Shown in pieces: positions 58,224 to 64,000 of a stretch of DNA of 64,000 nucleotides. The DNA is taken from NCBI GenBank assembly GCA_964627195.1, contig CAZVJU010000003.1:1-64000 (forward strand), written 5' to 3'. The position numbers and the translations under genes were made by a program. Numbering within the stretch: position 1 is the stretch's first letter; each line of letters starts with the position of its first letter. The stretch comes from CAZVJU01 sp964627195 (lineage in GTDB: Bacteria; Patescibacteriota; Microgenomatia; UBA8517). The notes under the pieces are model-generated. The model was given only the letters and a program-made list of their open reading frames with translations. It made no database searches and had not been told where the DNA came from.

Positions 58224-59297
58224 ATGGCTTCACTTACCCAAATATCCATTTCCGCGAGGAAGGTAATCCGCTACGGAATTTACCTTATTATACTTTTAGT
58301 TATTTTACGTTTTGCTTTTAACATAAGCCTGAACTTATATAGAAGGGTATTCCCGCCCAGAGAACCGGCACCAACAGTTGCTTTCGGAAAATTACCGAAA
58401 TTGGCTCTCCCAGATAAACCTAAAGCGGAAAATATAAACTATACTCTTGAACTAGTAGGAGGCGATCTGCCGAAATTGCCTGAACAGACTTTGGTTTACG
58501 AAATGCCGGCTTTCCAGTCCGACATTAAAGTAATCGATGATGCCAAAAGAAAAGCAAACCAGCTAGGGTTTAACCCAGATGGTAAAGTGCTGGTTGAGAG
58601 CATTCCAAATGTTTATGTATTTAAAAAGGGAGCAACTCCGGCAACACTCACCATGAATGTAATAACAGGAATATTTTCTATAAGCTACAACATTAATGAA
58701 AACCCTAATATTTTTGAAGGCACTCCTGGACAACCTGAGACATCTGTCGATTTTGTTCGGAATTACTTAAAAGGATTTTTATCAGAAGACCTAACCTCCG
58801 GTCCCGGAACTACCGAACTTCTCCGCTATGAAGGTGGTAAGTTTGTCCCTGCAGTTAGTATCTCTGAGTCAAACGCAATTAAAGTAAATATTTTTAGAAA
58901 AGGCTTTGGAAAAGACGGAAGTATACCGAGTGTAACTCCTGACATGCCAGAAGCTAATGTTTGGTTTATTTTAGCCGGCCGCTCCAGAACACCAATTGCG
59001 GCTGAATACCACTCTTTCCCCATTAACACGTCAAAAATTGCGACCTATCCATTAAAGACAAGTGAGAAAGCGTGGGAGGAGTTAAAGGAAGGAAAAGCAT
59101 ATTTCGCAAATATTGGTGAAAATAGTTCAGGAGTCATTATCAGAAAAATCTACCTGGCTTATTACGATGCAGGGCAGTACGCTCAATATTACCAGCCGGT
59201 TATTGTCTTTGAGGGAGATAATAAGTTTTTTGCTTTCGTCCCTGCAGTAATAGATGAACACTATGGAAGAGAACAAGCTACAACTACTGCGCAATAG
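58224..59297 (+). CDS. Hypothetical membrane-anchored protein
   Basis: A 357-residue protein with one N-terminal membrane helix (residues about 17-36) and a large external domain with beta-rich and Pro-rich segments (AFGKLPKLALPDKPKAENI, VITGIFSISYNINENPN, IRKIYLAYYDAGQYAQYYQPVIVF). I do not recognise the family. It resembles other surface proteins of this type of genome in layout. Its end overlaps the convergent dacA gene by 14 bases. Confidence 0.6.
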   Translation: MASLTQISISARKVIRYGIYLIILLVILRFAFNISLNLYRRVFPPREPAPTVAFGKLPKLALPDKPKAENINYTLELVGGDLPKLPEQTLVYEMPAFQSDIKVIDDAKRKANQLGFNPDGKVLVESIPNVYVFKKGATPATLTMNVITGIFSISYNINENPNIFEGTPGQPETSVDFVRNYLKGFLSEDLTSGPGTTELLRYEGGKFVPAVSISESNAIKVNIFRKGFGKDGSIPSVTPDMPEANVWFILAGRSRTPIAAEYHSFPINTSKIATYPLKTSEKAWEELKEGKAYFANIGENSSGVIIRKIYLAYYDAGQYAQYYQPVIVFEGDNKFFAFVPAVIDEHYGREQATTTAQ

Positions 59298-60216
59298 ACC
59301 TTTGCACACTCCACCAATCGAAATTAGTAAAGACCCAGTCAATAAGTTCTTTTGTTTCACCAAACCTATCCTCGCTCCCCAAAAGGGCAATCATAACCTC
59401 CCTTTCGTCTCGTTCTATGTAGGTAACCAAATTTTCATGTGAGTCCGGAGTCCAGCCTGTTTTTACCCCTATTACGCCATCAACCTCTCCCAGCAATTCG
59501 TTAATATTATAAAGTCTATGTGATATCTTCCCATCATAGCTATAAACTATCTTTTCTTTTGTACCCACCATCTCCCGAAAAATAGGATTTTGCATGGCGA
59601 CACTTGATACGCGCACGAGATCACGAGCGCTGGTTACCTGTCCTTTACCGTCAAGTCCCGATGGATTATAAAAAGATGAATGATCCAAATGCAACTCCTC
59701 GGCTTTCAGATTCATAGCAGTGATAAAGGAAGCACGTCCACCGGGATAGTTTTTGGCCAAAACCTCCGCGGCGTCGTTGGCGGAAAAAACTAAAAGGCCG
59801 TACAGTAGATCCCCAACTTTTATTTTCTCGCCAACTACAAGTTTCATCTTTTGGCCTTCTACTTGTATCTCTGCACCTGCTGTTACTAACTCATCCGGGT
59901 GATAATAATCCATTGCAACCAAAGCGGTGACAATTTTTGTCGTTGATGCAGGCAGAAGTCTGTCATCGGGATTCTTTTCGTAAAGCGTAACTTCAGAAGG
60001 AAGATCAACTACTAAGATTGACTGGGCAGAAAGATTTGGAGCATCAAACTCATTTACTAAAACAGGGATCGGAGAGAGACTTGTATCCTGATTTTCTCCG
60101 AGAACTTCAGTTTTTAATTCTTCATTCTTGGGAATGTAAAGAGGAATTCTTGTTATTGCTAAAGTCGAAGTTGCTATAAAAAAAAATGAGATCATCGCTA
60201 AAAGCAAAAGTTTCAT
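59284..60216 (-). CDS. dacA: D-alanyl-D-alanine carboxypeptidase (S11 family)
   Basis: A 310-residue penicillin-binding protein that trims the terminal D-Ala of peptidoglycan stems. A signal peptide covers residues 1-20. The active site is Ser91-Thr-Thr-Lys94 in LPASTTKIV, Ser145-Ala-Asn147 in VFSANDAAE and Lys252-Thr-Gly254 in GVKTGWTPDSHEN. The C-terminal beta-domain of typical DacA is short or missing, so this is a compact form. The stem trimmed here could feed the L,D-transpeptidase found elsewhere in the window. Confidence 0.93.
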   Translation of the reverse strand: MKLLLLAMISFFFIATSTLAITRIPLYIPKNEELKTEVLGENQDTSLSPIPVLVNEFDAPNLSAQSILVVDLPSEVTLYEKNPDDRLLPASTTKIVTALVAMDYYHPDELVTAGAEIQVEGQKMKLVVGEKIKVGDLLYGLLVFSANDAAEVLAKNYPGGRASFITAMNLKAEELHLDHSSFYNPSGLDGKGQVTSARDLVRVSSVAMQNPIFREMVGTKEKIVYSYDGKISHRLYNINELLGEVDGVIGVKTGWTPDSHENLVTYIERDEREVMIALLGSEDRFGETKELIDWVFTNFDWWSVQRSIAQ

Positions 60217-60261
60217 GTTCTTACTCTAAAATGAAGATGAACATTTTGCAAGACTCCAGTA

Positions 60262-61608
60262 TTACTTTTTCTTTTCCTGAGGTTTCTGTAAAGTTGACAA
60301 ACGGATGTCTACTCTTTCCATATCACGAGGAAAGAGACTCGCCTCGCGGATATTTCCTAATCCAAGTATATGCATAGTAATTCTTTCCGATCCAAATGAA
60401 AAACCACCTTCGGGGGGCATACCGAACCTAAACGCTTGCAAATAAAGTTCTAGTTTTTTCGGATCAACATTTCTTTCCTTTGCCATTTTCAATAACGTAT
60501 CATAATCGTTTATTCTTCTGCCACCCGTCATCCATTCGGTTCCTCTTCCCAATAAATCAAAACTCATCGTATATTCTGGGTCTTCAGGATCTTGGAATGT
60601 ATAAAAAGGCCTTTTCTTAGTTGGATAATGAGAGATGAAAATAAGGTCACTCCCCTTCTCCTCTAAAGACCACCTACAAATTTCTTTCTCATCTTCTGGC
60701 TCCAAGTCGGGTTCCTTGCGATTGTCTCGACCAGTGCGTCTAAAAATTATTTCTTGTGCTTCCCTTAACTTAATCATTGGAATATCATCGGTAAACTTGG
60801 GAGTTGTGGCACCAAACTTTTCTAAAATTTCTCCACACTTTTTTTCAACTTCTTTAAGCATAAATTTTATTGTGTATTCGGCCATTTCCTTAACATCAAA
60901 ATAGCTATCGATAAACCCAAATTCTGCATCAAGGGTTGTTACCTCAGTTAAGTGTCGTGTTGTTACAGAGGGTTCTGCTCTTAGAGTTTTGTTAACCGAA
61001 AATACCCTCTCGTACGCACCAACCAAAATTTGTTTATAGAGCTGTGGACTTTGTGATAAATATACTTCATGGTTGAAATAGGGAACTTTAAAAACCTCAG
61101 CTCCCCCTTCAACAACCTCGGGAATAAAAACTGGCGCCTGGAATTCAAAGAATTCTCTCTCTTTAAGTGCTCGCCTAAAGGCGTCAATAACAACTTCCTG
61201 AACTTTAAAGATAGCGTTTATTTTTGAATTTCTTAAAGTAAGTGGGCGGTAATCAAGAAGTGTAGGTAAAGAAACATCCAAGTCTTCCTTTCCCATATCT
61301 ATAGGTAGTTCATGTGCAGATGACAACAAATTTACCCTTTCCGCCTTAATTTCGACTTTACCTGTTGAGATACTGGGGTTGATCAAATTTTCAGGTCTCT
61401 TTTTGACTTCACCTTCTATTTCAATAACGTACTCTATTCCCAATGAAGAATAATCACTTCCCATTCCGACGACTTGAATAATTCCTGTTCGGTCACGCAA
61501 ATCAATGAAAGTAATTTTTCCGTGGTCGCGTTTTGTATTTACCCACCCAGCGAGTTTTACCTTTTCTCCAATTTTAGTGAGTGTATCTTTTACTAATGTT
61601 CTCTCCAT
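60262..61608 (-). CDS. aspS: Aspartyl-tRNA synthetase, archaeal-type
   Basis: A 448-residue class IIb enzyme of the archaeal/eukaryal type rather than the longer bacterial type with the GAD insertion. The OB-fold is VKLAGWVNTKRDHGKITFIDLRD near residues 17-40; motif 2 is FSVNKTLRAEPSVTTRHLTE near residue 206; motif 3 is GSERITMHILGLGNIRE near residue 413. Enzymes of this type are often non-discriminating and charge tRNA-Asn as well, which requires the GatCAB amidotransferase. This is family knowledge, not seen directly. It lies 43 bases after the Rel gene. Confidence 0.93.
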   Translation of the reverse strand: MERTLVKDTLTKIGEKVKLAGWVNTKRDHGKITFIDLRDRTGIIQVVGMGSDYSSLGIEYVIEIEGEVKKRPENLINPSISTGKVEIKAERVNLLSSAHELPIDMGKEDLDVSLPTLLDYRPLTLRNSKINAIFKVQEVVIDAFRRALKEREFFEFQAPVFIPEVVEGGAEVFKVPYFNHEVYLSQSPQLYKQILVGAYERVFSVNKTLRAEPSVTTRHLTEVTTLDAEFGFIDSYFDVKEMAEYTIKFMLKEVEKKCGEILEKFGATTPKFTDDIPMIKLREAQEIIFRRTGRDNRKEPDLEPEDEKEICRWSLEEKGSDLIFISHYPTKKRPFYTFQDPEDPEYTMSFDLLGRGTEWMTGGRRINDYDTLLKMAKERNVDPKKLELYLQAFRFGMPPEGGFSFGSERITMHILGLGNIREASLFPRDMERVDIRLSTLQKPQEKKK

Positions 61609-61639
61609 ACCCCTATTTTACTATAGCTTCAGGAAAACC

Positions 61640-61655
61640 GTAAACCCCCGTTTAC
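61640..61655. repeat. Short hairpin at the end of the Rel gene
   Basis: GTAAAC and GTTTAC enclose CCCC. It overlaps the stop of the Rel gene. Without a following T-tract it is not a convincing terminator. Confidence 0.35.
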
Positions 61656-63169
61656 TGATGAATTAAGCTGGAGTTAACTTTTCTCAAATATTTGTTAATT
61701 TCTTGGCGAGCTTGGGTAGTTACGACAAACTCTAGCCAATGTTTATTTGGTAATTTCGGATTCTTAGACTTTATTATCTCAACAACCCGACCGTTTGTTA
61801 ATTTGTAACTCAAAGGAACAATTTTTTCATCAACCTTGGCCGCTTTTACATACTCGCCCAGATCAGTATGAACGGCATAAGCATAGTCAATAGGTGTGGA
61901 ATTTACCGGCAGATCATAAACATCCCCCTTAGGAGAAAAAACAAAAATTCTTTCAGAGAGAGCGTCAAATTTAACTGCCCTAAGGAATTCTTTGGAATCA
62001 GCAATTTCTTTTTGCCACTGAGCCAACTCCCTTACCCAAGAAAATTTATCAGAGCCCTGCGCCCACTTTCCCTCATCAATATCCTTAGAGTTCAATTTAC
62101 CTGCAGATTTGAGAGAGGAAAGGCGCCAATGGGCGGCGGCTCCGTATTCAGCTTCTTCATGCATGGCAAAAGTTCTTATCTGAATTTCCACTATATTTCC
62201 ACCGGGACCAAAAACTTTAGTGTGAATAGAGCGATAACCGTTGGGCTTGGGAATAGCTATAAAGTCATTAACGGCAATCTGGGGGACAGGTTTGTAAAAT
62301 TTATGGGCAACACCTAAAGCAATATAACACTCCGAAGCCTCTTGCACTAAAATTCTCAAAGCAACTACATCGTTTATCTTTTTAAAATCCCAACTGATCT
62401 CTGACCTTTGCAGTTTTTTCCATAAGGAGTACAAACTTTTTTTCCTTCCGTAAACTTGGGCGGTCACACCTTCTTTATTTAATGCCTTAAGAAGAACTTT
62501 CTTCATCAGAATAATTTTTCTCTCGGCATTTTTGTAGTAAGGCGATGAAAGATCAACCACCTTTTCGTAATCTTTTATATAGGCATACTGAAAGGCCATA
62601 TTCTCAATTTGATCCTTAGCCTCCGCCATACCTAATCTTTCAGCAAGCGGTGCATAAATCTCCAAACTGTTCCTGGCATAGTCAACTTTTCTTTCTTCGG
62701 GTAAGTACTCCAGTGTTTTTAAATTATCTAGTCTTTCTGCCAAACGCAAGAAAACAATTCTCAGGTCTTTCGCAATCGCCAAAAACATCTTGCGCAAATT
62801 TTCCACAAACAACTCTTCACTACTTCCTTTAAGTTTTATTTTCGACACTTTAGTTACTCCTTCCACCAAAGCCAGAATTTCCTCACCGAAGCCTTGAAGA
62901 ACATCTTTGGCAGTAGCCGCACCGTGCTCAATTGTGTCATGCAATATCCCGGCGGTTATCGTCGCAAGATCCATCCTCCACGAAGCTAATATTAATGCGG
63001 TTTCCAGAGGATGCCAAATAACTTCTTCCCCGGAATATCTTTTCTCTCCTGCGTGGGCCAATTTCGCAAACTCAAAGGCACGCCGAAGAGTTGTAAAATC
63101 ACCAGTGGCATTATAGTCACGAATTATGCTTAGTAAATCTTTAAATCTCTTTTCTAATCTTTTTTCCAT
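61652..63169 (-). CDS. Rel-type (p)ppGpp synthetase/hydrolase, compact form
   Basis: A 505-residue stringent-response enzyme with HD domain, synthetase domain and TGS domain, but without the ACT and helical regulatory domains, so shorter than RelA/SpoT (about 700-750). The HD domain has WHP at residue 52 and HDTIEH at 77-82, where bifunctional enzymes have HDTVED: the last Asp is His here. The synthetase part has YGRKKSLYSLWKK near residue 235 and the substrate loop AIPKPNGYRSIHTK near residue 305. The TGS domain follows (RIFVFSPKGDVYDLP). Synthetic activity is likely; hydrolysis may be weakened. Confidence 0.9.
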   Translation of the reverse strand: MEKRLEKRFKDLLSIIRDYNATGDFTTLRRAFEFAKLAHAGEKRYSGEEVIWHPLETALILASWRMDLATITAGILHDTIEHGAATAKDVLQGFGEEILALVEGVTKVSKIKLKGSSEELFVENLRKMFLAIAKDLRIVFLRLAERLDNLKTLEYLPEERKVDYARNSLEIYAPLAERLGMAEAKDQIENMAFQYAYIKDYEKVVDLSSPYYKNAERKIILMKKVLLKALNKEGVTAQVYGRKKSLYSLWKKLQRSEISWDFKKINDVVALRILVQEASECYIALGVAHKFYKPVPQIAVNDFIAIPKPNGYRSIHTKVFGPGGNIVEIQIRTFAMHEEAEYGAAAHWRLSSLKSAGKLNSKDIDEGKWAQGSDKFSWVRELAQWQKEIADSKEFLRAVKFDALSERIFVFSPKGDVYDLPVNSTPIDYAYAVHTDLGEYVKAAKVDEKIVPLSYKLTNGRVVEIIKSKNPKLPNKHWLEFVVTTQARQEINKYLRKVNSSLIHQ

Positions 63170-63232
63170 AAATTTTTTTTACACAAGTACAAATATGCTG
63201 TGTATGTTGGATTGACACATCCTAAAAATAAT

Positions 63233-64000
63233 TTAGTTGCTAACCTTAATATCCTTAATTTTCAGTTGTATGTTTGTAGACCCGTTCCAAATATTTTCTT
63301 CGACAGTAAAGGCAATATCGTAAAACCCTTCCTGCAAAATATTGGAAAAGAAATTGCCCCAGCCGAAACCGATCGCCTGAAAAATGTGACCATCTTTTTC
63401 TATTACAATTTTTAGATGTTTCCCTTCTTGCCCAACAGTTCTTGCATCGACTAGTCGAACTCTTCGAGTCGCAAAGGTAGGTGTCGGATTACCGATGCCA
63501 CTTGGGTCAAATTCTTTGAGTTTGGCAACTAAACTTTCATCAATTAAAGCAAAAGAAAGCTCGCAATCAATCTTTAATTTTTTAGTTAATAAATCATCTG
63601 TCAAAAGTTTCTCCGCAATTTTTTCAAATTTCTCCTGAAAGATCTTAATTTTTTTCGTTTCAATACTAAACCCTGCAGCCATAGGATGACCCCCGCCACC
63701 CAAAATAATACTATCCAGCTTTCTTATCGACTCGATAATATTAAATCCGGAAATTGACCGGGCTGAAGCCTTGGAAATTTTCTCGCCGCGCGCGAAAACT
63801 ATTGCTGGCCGGTAAAACTCTTCAACCAATTTAGCAGCCGCAAGACCTATAACTCCCTCGTGGTAGCTTTCATGCGCCAAAACGATTGCTCCTTTCCAAA
63901 TACTTTTTTGTGCAATATCTCTAGCATGGAAAACCACTTCGTCCACAACTCTTTGCCGTTCACGATTAGTCTTTCCTATATATTTGGCGAGTTCCCGAGC
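63233..64000 (-). CDS. recJ: Single-stranded-DNA exonuclease RecJ, C-terminal part (continues beyond the window)
   Basis: The reading frame is open from the stop at 63233 to the window edge, on an exact codon boundary, so the gene is truncated by the window, not broken. The visible part has the DHHA1 domain (HEGVIGLAAAKLVEEFYRPAIVF and GGGGHPMAAGFS, a RecJ signature) followed by an OB-fold (EFDPSGIGNPTP, ARTVGQEGKHLKIV). RecJ degrades single-stranded DNA 5' to 3' in recombination and repair. The internal GTG at 63946 is not a start; ARELAKYIGKTNRERQRV precedes it in frame. The DHH motifs lie outside the window. Confidence 0.92.
   Translation of the reverse strand, partial: ARELAKYIGKTNRERQRVVDEVVFHARDIAQKSIWKGAIVLAHESYHEGVIGLAAAKLVEEFYRPAIVFARGEKISKASARSISGFNIIESIRKLDSIILGGGGHPMAAGFSIETKKIKIFQEKFEKIAEKLLTDDLLTKKLKIDCELSFALIDESLVAKLKEFDPSGIGNPTPTFATRRVRLVDARTVGQEGKHLKIVIEKDGHIFQAIGFGWGNFFSNILQEGFYDIAFTVEENIWNGSTNIQLKIKDIKVSN

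Overview
The window is about 37% GC and looks like a chromosome fragment of a Candidate Phyla Radiation (Patescibacteria) bacterium, most plausibly of the Microgenomates group. This is inferred from the mix of genes: archaeal-type AspRS, GluRS with tRNA-Glu(CTC) and tRNA-Gln(CTG) but no GlnRS seen, TreT-like glycosyltransferase, alpha-2-macroglobulin-like surface protein, many small single-pass or polytopic proteins without recognisable family, and frequent leaderless-type promoters. The standard genetic code fits all long genes. No species is claimed.

Layout. 0.1-11.8 kb: HAD and HD hydrolases, then a minus-strand greA-lysS-small membrane protein-Nif3 operon behind a consensus sigma-70 promoter, a polytopic membrane protein, and an alpha-2-macroglobulin-like giant protein abutting a MEMO-family gene. 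11.9-16.4 kb: a lipid operon (acpS, a fused acyl-ACP synthetase/ACP/acyltransferase, a glycerophosphodiesterase) facing a very AT-rich alpha/beta hydrolase. 16.4-20.2 kb: a defence or toxin-antitoxin islet with a DUF6922 gene, a truncated AbiEii, MntA/HepT flanked by direct repeats, a regulator remnant and a DUF4143 ATPase. 20.3-31.2 kb: tRNA-Glu, lon, and an envelope block (PAP2 phosphatase, L,D-transpeptidase, dgkA, uppP, deformylase-like, M50-like peptidase, phosphodiester glycosidase-family protein, exonuclease, DipZ-like thiol redox protein).

31.4-46.9 kb is an accessory region beginning at tRNA-Gln. It holds a REP-associated transposase with its hairpins, two copies of a divergent Nudix-winged-helix/VOC module sharing an operator-like palindrome, small Cys-containing membrane proteins, a DNA glycosylase split by a -1 frameshift at a classical slippery heptamer, non-autonomous IS200/IS605-like elements, and a recurrent intergenic motif that resembles a tRNA 3' end and starts exactly at gene stop codons. 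I read this as a cassette-like acquisition region; that is inference.

47-64 kb returns to core functions: purC, a DEAD-box helicase with a long leader, an ATP-grasp protein, a GT4-TreT-glucosidase carbohydrate cluster, gltX, dacA, aspS, a Rel-type (p)ppGpp enzyme and the C-terminal part of recJ at the window edge. Together the genes describe a reduced, peptidoglycan-walled organism that probably scavenges lipids and recycles undecaprenyl carriers, with one active-looking plastic region.
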